27,110 nucleotides of DNA from Acinetobacter parvus DSM 16617 = CIP 108168 (lineage in GTDB: Bacteria; Pseudomonadota; Gammaproteobacteria; Pseudomonadales; Moraxellaceae), in NCBI RefSeq assembly GCF_000368025.1, contig NZ_KB849211.1, positions 377,775 through 404,884 of the forward strand, in the 5' to 3' direction. Positions 14,661-22,874 of this stretch are shown here, one piece after another. The translations under genes and the position numbers were made by a program. Positions within the stretch are counted from its first letter, which is position 1; every line of letters begins with the position of its first letter. The notes under the pieces are model-generated. The model searched no databases. It saw nothing but the letters and a program-made list of their open reading frames with translations, and was not told the DNA's origin.

Positions 14661-15665
14661 ATGAAAACCAACGAACATATTGTAAGAAATATTGAAGATG
14701 GAAAAAAAGTATTTCTTCAAGAAAGCTTTAGAGTAGACCACCCTTTCAGAATAACACGCCAAATTTTTGGGCCAAACGTGCTGGATACGGAGGGTCAAAC
14801 ACATTTAATGCGCAAACGTGAATGGAACACAACTTTTGGGCGTAAAAACATTGAATCGGTTGAATTTCAAAACATATTAAAAAATGCTGTAAGTGAGGGT
14901 CTTAAATATGCGATATCTAAAAATAATCTTTTTTTAGTATCGGATTACACTCCCAACAAAGTTATTTTGGATTTGTTAGGATGTGAAAAAATAGACCCTA
15001 TTGATCATTTAAATATGGTGAAGCCTTTAGTTAATTATCTTGAAACTGGGATTAAATCAGGAAACTATATGCAAGCTAAAGAATACATTAGAAAAATTGA
15101 GTTCTATGATAGTTCAAATATATTTGAAAGAATATCTACAAAAGAAAGGGAAAATGATCTCTCACTTTTAGTTGGAGCTGGTGTTGAGACAACCATAGTA
15201 TCGATGAAAATATTATTAACAGCTTGGGCTAGTAATAACGAGTTGTTCCACAAATCGATTGAAACAATGGGTGTAGATAATTTCATAGTTTGTTTGCTTG
15301 ATAATGATCCTCCTCTGGGCATGGCAACCAAATATTGTGCTTCTGATACAGAACTGGGCGATAAAATTATTAGTAAAGGCGATATTGTTCATATCAGCAT
15401 TACAGATACAAATAGTAGCGCAAAGTGTCCAATGCATAATCATAACAATATTACAAAGGAGGATATTAATGAAACAAGATTAACATTTGGTCATGGTAGA
15501 CATCACTGCCCTGGTCATTTGCTAGCTAAAGCTGAATTGAAGTTGTTGGCAGAAGAATTATTAACATTAAATATAAATGACTTTAATGTTACAAATGCTG
15601 AACCAAATTACCAGCGTCCAGTCAATTTTAGACATCCAGCACCTCTTCTTATTGTTCCAAAGTAA
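14661..15665 (+). CDS. Atypical, short cytochrome P450
   Basis: A 334-aa P450, shorter than the usual 390-420 aa of soluble bacterial enzymes; the N-terminal region is reduced. The heme-binding loop FGHGRHHCPG (276-285) with thiolate ligand Cys283 is intact, the I-helix oxygen-activation motif GAGVETT is at 172-178, and a helix-C-type His-Leu-Met-Arg lies at 48-51. The K-helix ExxR motif expected before DNDPP (214-218) is missing: the text there is FIVCLLDNDPP. Loss of ExxR is rare and known from few P450 families. Electrons probably come from the ferredoxin and reductase at 8076-9818. A GGGG ribosome binding site precedes the ATG. The substrate is unknown. Confidence 0.9.
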   Translation: MKTNEHIVRNIEDGKKVFLQESFRVDHPFRITRQIFGPNVLDTEGQTHLMRKREWNTTFGRKNIESVEFQNILKNAVSEGLKYAISKNNLFLVSDYTPNKVILDLLGCEKIDPIDHLNMVKPLVNYLETGIKSGNYMQAKEYIRKIEFYDSSNIFERISTKERENDLSLLVGAGVETTIVSMKILLTAWASNNELFHKSIETMGVDNFIVCLLDNDPPLGMATKYCASDTELGDKIISKGDIVHISITDTNSSAKCPMHNHNNITKEDINETRLTFGHGRHHCPGHLLAKAELKLLAEELLTLNINDFNVTNAEPNYQRPVNFRHPAPLLIVPK

Positions 15666-15701
15666 AAAACTAATTTTCTATTATTATCTAGGATTGTTTA
15701 A

Positions 15702-16637
15702 ATGAAACCAGTTGTATTTATAGATGGCGAGGCTGGTACAACTGGTCTTCAAATTCATACTTTATTATCAGAAAGAAAGGATATTGAGCTCATACATTTA
15801 CCAGCTAGCGAAAGACGTAGCTCTATTAAAAGATCCGAAATTATTAATGATTGTAATATAGCAATATTGTGTTTGCCTGATGATGCTGCCAAAGAAGCTG
15901 TCTCATTTATTCAAAATTCGAGTGTGCGATTGCTTGATGCAAGTTCTGCCCATCGTACAGCTACGAATTGGGTTTATGGATTACCTGAATTAGAAAAAGG
16001 ACATGATGAAAAGATATCCTTAGCAACAAGAGTATCCAACCCTGGTTGTTATCCAACTGGTGCCATATTAATGCTACGTCCTTTAATATTAAAGGGTATT
16101 TTGCCTAGTGATTATCCAATTAATATACACGCTACTTCGGGTTACTCTGGATCGGGAAAAGCACTAATAAGCGCATATGAAGACCCTAATAATCCTAACC
16201 CTACCAAGATACCATTTTGTAGCTACGGTCTTAATCTTAATCATAAGCATACCCCCGAGATTAAATCTCAGTCCTTATTAAATTATGCGCCAATATTTTC
16301 TCCTAACTATGGAAATTATCGTCAAGGGATAATTCTAAATATACCTATTCATTTACGATTAATTCCAGCCAAAGTAAATGCTGAGCAAGTAAGGAACGTA
16401 CTAATTAAATATTATGAGGGCTCTCAATTTATAAAAGTAATGGACATGAAGAATATCGAGAATATTAATCAATTGCAGCCAGACTATTTAAATAATACTA
16501 ATGAACTTCATATCTATGTATTTTCTAACGAAGATAAAGACCAAGTCTTATTGAGCGCTGTTTATGACAATTTAGGTAAAGGAGCTGCTCGCGCTGCTGT
16601 ACAAAATTTAAATTTAATGTTGGGTGTTAATTATTAA
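15702..16637 (+). CDS. argC: ArgC-type N-acetyl-gamma-glutamyl-phosphate reductase paralogue
   Basis: A 311-aa member of the shorter (type 2) ArgC group. The N-terminal FIDGEAGTTG (6-15) is the NADP-binding loop and SNPGCYPTG carries catalytic Cys116. HATSGYSGSGK near 143-153 is the conserved substrate-binding segment. ArgC reduces N-acetylglutamyl phosphate to the semialdehyde in arginine synthesis. Here it sits 36 bp after a P450 gene and 24 bp before moaA, with no arginine genes nearby. It probably reduces an acyl phosphate of the cluster's own pathway, although a spare housekeeping function is possible. Confidence 0.87.
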   Translation: MKPVVFIDGEAGTTGLQIHTLLSERKDIELIHLPASERRSSIKRSEIINDCNIAILCLPDDAAKEAVSFIQNSSVRLLDASSAHRTATNWVYGLPELEKGHDEKISLATRVSNPGCYPTGAILMLRPLILKGILPSDYPINIHATSGYSGSGKALISAYEDPNNPNPTKIPFCSYGLNLNHKHTPEIKSQSLLNYAPIFSPNYGNYRQGIILNIPIHLRLIPAKVNAEQVRNVLIKYYEGSQFIKVMDMKNIENINQLQPDYLNNTNELHIYVFSNEDKDQVLLSAVYDNLGKGAARAAVQNLNLMLGVNY

Positions 16638-16661
16638 ATTTGATTACCTCTTTATTGTAAG

Positions 16662-17684
16662 ATGAGAATATTTAAAATGATTAGTAATTCTTTAAATTTT
16701 ATTGATCAGTTTGGACGTCAAAAGAAAAAACTTAGGATCTCAATAACAGACCGTTGTAATTTTAAATGTACTTACTGTATGCCTGAACATCCTATATGGG
16801 AAAAGAAAAGTAATTTTCTTAGTTTTGAAGAACTTTTTGCATTTTGCCAAATAATGGTAGACGCTGGTATTGAACAAATACGGATTACAGGTGGTGAGCC
16901 GCTTATTCGTAGCGGGGTTATTCATTTTATAAGTCAGTTGCAGAATTTGAAGACCAAAGGATTAAAGCGTATTTCTTTAACAACGAATGGACATTATTTA
17001 ACAAAATATGCCCACCCCCTTAAGTTAGTGGGTTTGGATGACTTGAATGTAAGTTTGGACACACTAAATGCAGATCAATTTCTGAAAATTACAGGGAATA
17101 AATTATCTCCAGTTTTGGATGGTATTGAACATGCAATTAAAGTTGGATTAAATCTAAAAATTAATACGGTCTTGATGAAAAATATAAATGAAGACCAAAT
17201 CTTAGATCTAGTTGCTTGGTCTAAGGAGCGTAAAATTCAAATTCGTTTTATTGAATTTATGCCGCTTGATGGAAATGCATTATGGACAAGTAGCGATGTG
17301 GTTAATGAGCAGCAAATCCTAAGTGTTTTAGCTTCAAAGTATATAGTTAATTATGTCATTCAAAATAGTAATCCTGCTAGATTATATTCTTTGGATACAA
17401 ACTATTCTATTGGAATAATATCTACTGTAAGTAATTCATTTTGCGGGCAATGTGATCGGATACGGATCACTGCAAAAGGAGAACTGTTAAATTGTTTATT
17501 TGCTGTAAAAGGCATGGATTTAAAACAACAAATTACTGACTATACTTTGACTAAAACCACTGCTCTAAAGCAGGAAATTTTGCAAAATATTCATCAATAT
17601 ATTTGGAATAAAGACTATGGATTTGACTCGATTGATAAGCATAATAAATCTCGTAGAATTAGTATGAATACAATAGGTGGATAA
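16662..17684 (+). CDS. moaA: GTP 3',8-cyclase MoaA
   Basis: A 340-aa radical-SAM enzyme catalysing the first step of molybdenum cofactor synthesis, GTP to 3',8-cyclo-GTP. The N-terminal [4Fe-4S] ligands are Cys32, Cys36 and Cys39 (CNFKCTYC), followed by ITGGEPLIR (75-83). The second cluster ligands are Cys261, Cys264 and Cys278 (CGQCDRIRIT...NC). The C-terminus ends in the conserved GG. A second Met at residue 6 could be the start. moaD follows after 6 bp. Confidence 0.96.
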   Translation: MRIFKMISNSLNFIDQFGRQKKKLRISITDRCNFKCTYCMPEHPIWEKKSNFLSFEELFAFCQIMVDAGIEQIRITGGEPLIRSGVIHFISQLQNLKTKGLKRISLTTNGHYLTKYAHPLKLVGLDDLNVSLDTLNADQFLKITGNKLSPVLDGIEHAIKVGLNLKINTVLMKNINEDQILDLVAWSKERKIQIRFIEFMPLDGNALWTSSDVVNEQQILSVLASKYIVNYVIQNSNPARLYSLDTNYSIGIISTVSNSFCGQCDRIRITAKGELLNCLFAVKGMDLKQQITDYTLTKTTALKQEILQNIHQYIWNKDYGFDSIDKHNKSRRISMNTIGG

Positions 17685-17690
17685 AATTAA

Positions 17691-17945
17691 ATGTTTAGCA
17701 TAGATGTTGTAGCTTTTGGCAAAATTTCGGAATACTTACCGGAATCATTTGAACTGAAGATCGATACTCAAGATGAATCTATTACTATAAATCAGGCTCT
17801 AAAGATGATAGCTACTCATTACCCCACAGCTGTTCAAGCTTTAGATAAATGTGCATGTGCAATTGAAGACAAAATAGTTACACGTAAAGATACTATATCC
17901 AAAAGTGATCAGTTGGTTCTTTTGTCCCCTGTGGCTGGTGGCTAA
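17691..17945 (+). CDS. moaD: Molybdopterin synthase small subunit MoaD
   Basis: An 84-aa ubiquitin-fold sulfur carrier ending in LLSPVAGG; the C-terminal Gly is thiocarboxylated and donates sulfur to precursor Z together with MoaE. It is tightly packed between moaA and moaE (moaE ATG is 1 nt after the stop), consistent with equal expression of the two subunits. The activating enzyme MoeB is not in the window. Confidence 0.93.
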   Translation: MFSIDVVAFGKISEYLPESFELKIDTQDESITINQALKMIATHYPTAVQALDKCACAIEDKIVTRKDTISKSDQLVLLSPVAGG

Positions 17946-17946
17946 A

Positions 17947-18402
17947 ATGAATCAAAATAAAACTCAGCTGAAACAGTTTAAAAGAGTTCAGAATAATCCA
18001 CTTTTACAGGAATTTTTTGATGATATTCAAAGTTTTCCTGAGTGCGGTGGTATTGCTGTTTTTATGGGGACAGTACGTAATCATCATAATGGCAAGCAAG
18101 TTAAATCCTTACAATACACAGCGTACGTACCATTAGCTGAAAAGTTGATACGTCAAATTGAAATAGAGGTTCAAAAAAAATTTGGTGTTTCTTATATACG
18201 AGTGGTACACCGAGTAGGACTATTGGAAATTGGTGAAATGGCTATAATAGCTATTTGTTATGCGCCACACCGCAAAGAAGCATTTGCCGCTTGTGAGGAA
18301 GCTGTAGAAAGAGTAAAACATGAAGCACCAATTTGGAAATTGGAGTTTTATATGGATGGAAGTAGCCAACATGTTGAAGGGTGTTGCATTCGTACTGATT
18401 AA
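17947..18402 (+). CDS. moaE: Molybdopterin synthase large subunit MoaE
   Basis: 151 aa from ATG 17947, one base after the moaD stop. A longer frame from 17905 overlaps moaD and is unlikely to be used. FMGTVRNHHNGKQVKSLQY, VVHRVGLLEIGEMA and VKHEAPIWKLE are characteristic MoaE segments; the Lys in RVKHEAPIWK belongs to the active site. Converts cyclic pyranopterin monophosphate to molybdopterin with MoaD. It ends the plus-strand operon, 19 bp from the convergent modB end. Confidence 0.95.
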   Translation: MNQNKTQLKQFKRVQNNPLLQEFFDDIQSFPECGGIAVFMGTVRNHHNGKQVKSLQYTAYVPLAEKLIRQIEIEVQKKFGVSYIRVVHRVGLLEIGEMAIIAICYAPHRKEAFAACEEAVERVKHEAPIWKLEFYMDGSSQHVEGCCIRTD

Positions 18403-18421
18403 TTTTTCGTAGCACTGCAAA

Positions 18422-19102
18422 TTATTTATATTCTTTGTACTTGTTAATTATATAAAAGTTTGCAGCCAAAGCGGAAAAAGCTAAAACTAAAGATAGGATT
18501 GCCAATCTTATTGCCATAGATTCTCCATCAGGTTGTTGTAAATAAGAATAAATAGCTATCGGGATCGTTCTAGTTTCATCAGGAATATTACCGATAAAAG
18601 TAATCGTTGCCCCAAATTCCCCTAAGCTCCTACTAAATCCTAAAATTGAACCAATTAAAATCCCAGGTAAAGCCAAAGGAAAGTGAATTTTGAAGAAAAT
18701 ACTCCAAAAAGATGCTCCCAGCGTTTGAGCTACCTCATCTAATTGACGATCTGATAATTGGAACGCAAGTCGAATTGGCTGCACGACCAATGGAAAACCA
18801 ACTACCATTGATGCAAGAACAGCACCTTTCCAATTGAATGCTAGCTCAATACCAATTGTATTCAAGAATTGACCAATGCAGCCATTGTTACCAAATATTA
18901 TTAATAATAAATACCCTAAAACCACAGGGGGTAACACCATCGGAAGTTGTAAAAGCCCTTCGATTAAAAATTTAAATTTAAATTCATAGCGAGCCAAAGC
19001 CCATGCCAAAGCTATAGCATACGGCAAGCAAAATAACGTTGCAAAAAATGCAACTTTAGCAGAAAGGTATAATGCGGATATTTCTTCAGGGTTAAGTAGC
19101 AT
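18422..19102 (-). CDS. modB: Molybdate ABC transporter permease ModB
   Basis: A 226-aa inner-membrane permease with about five hydrophobic segments. The binding-protein-dependent transport signature is at SFWSIFFKIHFPLALPGILIG (about 149-169), with the EFGATITFIGNIPDETRTIPIAIY segment typical of ModB/CysT-type molybdate permeases. It follows modA by 16 bp. The ATP-binding subunit ModC is not encoded in the window, so it must be supplied by another locus. Confidence 0.94.
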   Translation of the reverse strand: MLLNPEEISALYLSAKVAFFATLFCLPYAIALAWALARYEFKFKFLIEGLLQLPMVLPPVVLGYLLLIIFGNNGCIGQFLNTIGIELAFNWKGAVLASMVVGFPLVVQPIRLAFQLSDRQLDEVAQTLGASFWSIFFKIHFPLALPGILIGSILGFSRSLGEFGATITFIGNIPDETRTIPIAIYSYLQQPDGESMAIRLAILSLVLAFSALAANFYIINKYKEYK

Positions 19103-19118
19103 ATATTTAACCTAACCT

Positions 19119-19877
19119 TTATTTATAGAAGTGGAAACCATGTTTAATAAAAATATTTTTTACTTGAGGATTCGTGTTAATAAATTTATTAAAATGAATA
19201 GCCTCAGAATTTTTTTCACCTTGTTTGGTTAGGGCGATTGGATAAATAATAGCAGGATGTAAGTTGCGAGGAAATATACCAATAATTTTGACCTTTTTAC
19301 TAATCAAAGCATCAGTCTTATAAACAATTCCTGTATCACATTCACCGCGCTCTACAAATGTTAATGTAGATCGAACACTATCTGTTTCAACTATTCTCCC
19401 TTTGAAGCTCTCTAGCCATTTCAAGTTCATCAAAGCATGCTTGGCATATTTTCCTGCTGGTACAGAATCCATTAAGCCCGTACACATACGACCTTTAAAA
19501 GCTTTTGCAAAACTAAAGTCCGCTTGCGGCTTAAATTTTACATTTAGGTATTGAGGACTAATAACTACTAATTCATTAGTGAGTATTGGATGAGCACTAT
19601 GTGCCTGAATCTTCTTTTTTTTAATTAAATAATTCACCCAATCTAAATCTGCAGAAAAAAATATATCGCTATTTGCTCCAGCTTCGACCTGTTTCGCTAA
19701 AGATGAAGATGCTCCTAAAATTAAGACTATATTTGTTTTCGGGTTCTGTTTTTCATAAATTTGAGCGATCTCAGTAAGAGTATTACTCAGGCTTGCTGCT
19801 GCGAAAAGTTTTACTGAACCAGCGTTAGACGAACTAATTGAACAAAGTGCTATAGATACCAATATAGTTTTTTTCAT
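19119..19877 (-). CDS. modA: Molybdate-binding periplasmic protein ModA
   Basis: 252 aa with a Sec signal peptide, cleavage likely after SSSNA near residue 19. The mature part begins with KLFAAASLSNTLTEIAQIY, and GASSSLAKQVEAGANSDIFFSADLDW carries the serines that bind the oxyanion in this family. Captures molybdate (or tungstate) for ModB. Lies between moeA and modB with short gaps. Confidence 0.95.
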   Translation of the reverse strand: MKKTILVSIALCSISSSNAGSVKLFAAASLSNTLTEIAQIYEKQNPKTNIVLILGASSSLAKQVEAGANSDIFFSADLDWVNYLIKKKKIQAHSAHPILTNELVVISPQYLNVKFKPQADFSFAKAFKGRMCTGLMDSVPAGKYAKHALMNLKWLESFKGRIVETDSVRSTLTFVERGECDTGIVYKTDALISKKVKIIGIFPRNLHPAIIYPIALTKQGEKNSEAIHFNKFINTNPQVKNIFIKHGFHFYK

Positions 19878-19896
19878 AATCCACCTCTACAAAAAA

Positions 19897-21141
19897 TTAT
19901 ATAAAAATACCTTGTACAAGTTGTCCTGCTGCAACATTTGTATTAGGTGGAATTCTTACAATACAATTGGCTTGCATTAAATTACTAATCATATGTGAAT
20001 GTTGTTTATTGAGACTTTTTACGGTTAATTTAGCTTGTTCAAAATGTGCTACCATTCTTAAAAAACGCTCCCTAGTATCTCCAACCAAGTCATGGCATAT
20101 TTCAGCCTGAAACCATTTAGGTTGAGTTTTTTGACCTTGGAGGCTTGACAGTAAACATTCTGTATAAATCTGCATTCCTACATATACCGCAGCTGGATTA
20201 CCAGGCAATCCTAGAAGATAGCAAGCAGATTGATTTGCTTTTTTAAATTCAGCAAATAACATTGGCTTTCCAGGTTTTTGTTTAACTTTCCAGAAAATTT
20301 GTTTAAAACCTAAATCTAGAGCAACTGGACGAATAAAATCATAATCTCCGACTGATACTCCACCAGTAGTTAAAATTAAATCATAATTTTGACTTAGATT
20401 ATTTAGTAAAACTTTCAAATCTTCTTTATTATCTTCAACATGGTGTATTGTGACCTGTTGGTTACGCTGAGAAAACCACGTATAAATTAAAGGTGAATTA
20501 GCATCAAAAATTTTTCCTGAAGCTAAATCCAGTACACTTTCAGATACCTCATCTCCAGTAATAACCACTACAACTTTTGGATATTTATAGACAGTTACCT
20601 GATGAATTCCAGCCATACTCAAGGCTGCAATTCCACCGATTGATAATTTATCTCCTTGCCTACCTAAGCATTCACCGGCAGAAATTTCCTCACCGATGTC
20701 GCGGATGTTTGTATGTAATTCTAGATTTTCTAAAACTATAATATTTTTAGAATCTACATGCTGGACCATTTCTTGTGCGGCAACTGTTGTAGTCCCTTCT
20801 GGTATTTTTGCACCAGTAAAAATTCTTACGGCTTGACCTGTCTGTAATTTTAACTCTGTAGTTTGTCCTGCACGGATTTCACCTATTAATTTGAATTTAG
20901 TACCTACTTCAATATTAGAGTCACAGTAAAGAGCATAACCATCGACTGAGCTCTGAGGGAAAAAAGGAAGATTAACCTTCGAATATACACTTTTGGCAAG
21001 ATAACGACTTAAAGCATCGGACAAATTAATATTTTCAATATCTAGAGGTTGTATAGTATCCAAAATTAAGTTTAAAGCCTGATCAACGGAAATTAAATTC
21101 TGACCTGAAATACAAGTATTCAATTTTGAATGATAGTTCAT
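19897..21141 (-). CDS. moeA: Molybdopterin molybdenumtransferase MoeA
   Basis: A 414-aa MoeA. The N-terminal region has PLDIENINLSDALSRYL and PQSSVDGYAL, and the central domain has ILTTGGVSVGDYDF, with the GGVS loop that binds adenylylated molybdopterin. Inserts molybdate in the last step of cofactor assembly. Its start codon overlaps the moaCB stop by one base (TAATG), indicating coupled translation. Confidence 0.95.
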   Translation of the reverse strand: MNYHSKLNTCISGQNLISVDQALNLILDTIQPLDIENINLSDALSRYLAKSVYSKVNLPFFPQSSVDGYALYCDSNIEVGTKFKLIGEIRAGQTTELKLQTGQAVRIFTGAKIPEGTTTVAAQEMVQHVDSKNIIVLENLELHTNIRDIGEEISAGECLGRQGDKLSIGGIAALSMAGIHQVTVYKYPKVVVVITGDEVSESVLDLASGKIFDANSPLIYTWFSQRNQQVTIHHVEDNKEDLKVLLNNLSQNYDLILTTGGVSVGDYDFIRPVALDLGFKQIFWKVKQKPGKPMLFAEFKKANQSACYLLGLPGNPAAVYVGMQIYTECLLSSLQGQKTQPKWFQAEICHDLVGDTRERFLRMVAHFEQAKLTVKSLNKQHSHMISNLMQANCIVRIPPNTNVAAGQLVQGIFI

Positions 21142-22076
21142 TAATAACCCCCTTGATGAGGAATATTATTTTGAATATCAAATAAATGTATTAATGCTGG
21201 TAAAATAGCTGTCAATGATTCAAGAGCCCCTTGTCTACTACCTGGTAATGTAACAACCAAGCTTTTATCAATATAGCCAGCAATTCCTTTACTTAAAGCA
21301 GCGTAAGGCGTTCTTCGTTGACCAAAACTGCGTGAAGCTTCCATTAAACCTGGTATTTCTTGTTGTAATAATGGTTTAATTGTTTCCACTGTTAGGTCTC
21401 TTTCACCAAAACCCGTTCCTCCCACAGTCAAAATTAAAGGATATAGATTTTGCTGTGCTTCAATTAATGCTTGAAGTTGTTCCGATGAATCAGGAATCAC
21501 TTGAAATTTAATGTCATGGAAATTTGCTTTTTTTAAGATATCTACTACAGTCTTACCAGCTGTATCATTTTTTTTCCCCATTGAAACATTATCTGATAAA
21601 ACAATTACAGATGCCTTCAACGCTTCTTTTAGCTCATATTTGAAATGAGATTTACCGCCTATTTTATTAAGTAATTTAATATGATTTACACTAAGCTCTT
21701 CTGGCTTGCAGTGAGGCTTTAACATATCGTATAAAGTCAAACCTGCTACACTCACAGCTGTTAAAGCTTCCATTTCTACACCAGTTGAGGCAATAGTACT
21801 AACTGTAGCAATAATTTCAACATGTGTAGCATATGGCTTAAATTCTAGATCGGCTTGATAAATGGGCAAAGAATGACAGAGTGGGATTAATTCATCAGTC
21901 TTTTTAGCTGCCATTATTCCAGCAATACGAGCAGTCTTTAGTGCATCCCCTTTGTCTGTATTCCCATTAATAAGCAACTCAATACAATGAGGTGGTGCAT
22001 GTAAAATTCCTATAGCTTTTGCTTCGCGGTAACTGTCAATTTTCATCCCCACATCTTTCATTTTTTTATCCATCAA
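21141..22076 (-). CDS. moaCB: Fused MoaC-MoaB (cyclic pyranopterin phosphate synthase / molybdopterin adenylyltransferase)
   Basis: A 311-aa two-domain fusion. Residues 1-150 are MoaC (ARIAGIMAAKKTDELIPLCHSLPI, EMEALTAVSVAGLTLYDM), which converts cyclo-GTP to cyclic pyranopterin monophosphate. Residues about 155-311 are MoaB/MogA (VIVLSDNVSMGKKNDTAGK, LTVGGTGFGERDLTVE, LPGSRQGALES), which adenylylates molybdopterin for MoeA. With MoaA, MoaD, MoaE and MoeA this supplies every core step from GTP to Mo-molybdopterin except MoaD activation by MoeB. It is the first gene of the minus-strand operon. Met6 is an alternative start. Confidence 0.93.
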   Translation of the reverse strand: MMDKKMKDVGMKIDSYREAKAIGILHAPPHCIELLINGNTDKGDALKTARIAGIMAAKKTDELIPLCHSLPIYQADLEFKPYATHVEIIATVSTIASTGVEMEALTAVSVAGLTLYDMLKPHCKPEELSVNHIKLLNKIGGKSHFKYELKEALKASVIVLSDNVSMGKKNDTAGKTVVDILKKANFHDIKFQVIPDSSEQLQALIEAQQNLYPLILTVGGTGFGERDLTVETIKPLLQQEIPGLMEASRSFGQRRTPYAALSKGIAGYIDKSLVVTLPGSRQGALESLTAILPALIHLFDIQNNIPHQGGY

Positions 22077-22121
22077 AATTTTAAATTAAAATGGCTATAT
22101 ATATTTAATAATATAGCTTGC

Positions 22122-22150
22122 TTGAAATAATATTACATATAACTTAGAAT
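22122..22150 (+). promoter_or_regulatory. Candidate promoter of tetR-proA
   Basis: TTGAAA (22122-22127), a 17-bp spacer and TAGAAT (22145-22150) form a good sigma-70 promoter. Transcription would start near 22157, inside the operator palindrome, so the TetR protein should repress its own gene. Confidence 0.65.
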
Positions 22151-22158
22151 AAAAACAA
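22130..22158 (-). promoter_or_regulatory. Candidate promoter of the moaCB-moeA-modAB operon
   Basis: On the minus strand, -35 TTGTTT (22158-22153), a 17-bp spacer and -10 TAATAT (22135-22130). The -35 is the left half of the operator palindrome, the same placement as in the plus-strand promoter at 13435-13462. Confidence 0.55.
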
Positions 22159-22169
22159 ACGTTTGTTTT
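22152..22169. promoter_or_regulatory. TetR-type operator, copy 2 (perfect 18-bp palindrome)
   Basis: AAAACAAACGTTTGTTTT is an exact palindrome centred between 22160 and 22161, in the gap between the divergent moaCB and tetR genes. It covers the moaCB -35 and the predicted tetR transcription start. A near copy occurs at 13426-13439. Confidence 0.85.
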
Positions 22170-22187
22170 GCCCTAAAGGATTATGTT

Positions 22188-22841
22188 ATGAGTAAAAGTG
22201 CAGACAGAATTATCTCAAACTCAATTACGGTCTTTAGAGATAAGGGATTCAATGCTACTACTGTTGGTGATATTGCATCGGCAACTGGCCTTCTAAAGGG
22301 AAGTTTATATAGCCACTTTGCTAGCAAAGAAGACATATTATTAGCAGTTATCGATGCGGTGGAAGCAATTTTTTTTGAATATATTCAAGATAATGATTCC
22401 AAAGATATTCAAGAAATTTTAAGCAGAACAGCTGATTTTTTCGTACAACAACAATCTTGCCTAATGGCTAACCTTTTGGCTGAAAGTCTTCCCGAATCTG
22501 CACACACAAGAGTTATAAATTTTTTCGAGAATTGGAAAAAGCTTCTAATAAATTCGATGAATGAAAAAATAAATTTGGAATCCAAAAGTACTTTTGCTGA
22601 GGATGTGATTTCTTTGTTTGAAGGAAGTGTAATTATGATGAAGGTTTCAAAGAATCCTGATGCTGTTCATCGTTGTCTAAATACCTTAGTTGAAAATTAT
22701 AACTCTATATCCGCCTCTACTCTTTCAATTGATGCTAAAAAAATTAAAGACTCATATGACTTTAGAGAAATATCTGAAAATGGTAATGACGACACCTTAG
22801 TGTGCGACATTTTTGATTTTGATATCTCTGAAAAGAAGTGA
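22188..22841 (+). CDS. TetR/AcrR-family transcriptional regulator
   Basis: A 217-aa TetR-family protein. The N-terminal helix-turn-helix (about residues 3-49) reads AFRDKGFNATTVGDIASATGLLKGSLYSHFASKEDIL-like, the standard TetR pattern with a GSLYSHFxSKE recognition end. The C-terminal ligand-binding part is unremarkable and gives no clue to the inducer, which may be a pathway intermediate or product. An AAAGGA ribosome binding site precedes the ATG. The gene lies 18 bp after the 18-bp palindrome and is followed by proA after 33 bp. It is the only regulator within the metabolic cluster. Confidence 0.93.
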   Translation: MSKSADRIISNSITVFRDKGFNATTVGDIASATGLLKGSLYSHFASKEDILLAVIDAVEAIFFEYIQDNDSKDIQEILSRTADFFVQQQSCLMANLLAESLPESAHTRVINFFENWKKLLINSMNEKINLESKSTFAEDVISLFEGSVIMMKVSKNPDAVHRCLNTLVENYNSISASTLSIDAKKIKDSYDFREISENGNDDTLVCDIFDFDISEKK

Positions 22842-22874
22842 CTTTTAAAACTCTATAATTGGACTTTAAATATT

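Noticed and set aside
17905..18402. Longer MoaE start at 17905
   Set aside because: It would overlap the last 41 bases of moaD and add residues unlike MoaE; ATG 17947 directly after the moaD stop fits the family.
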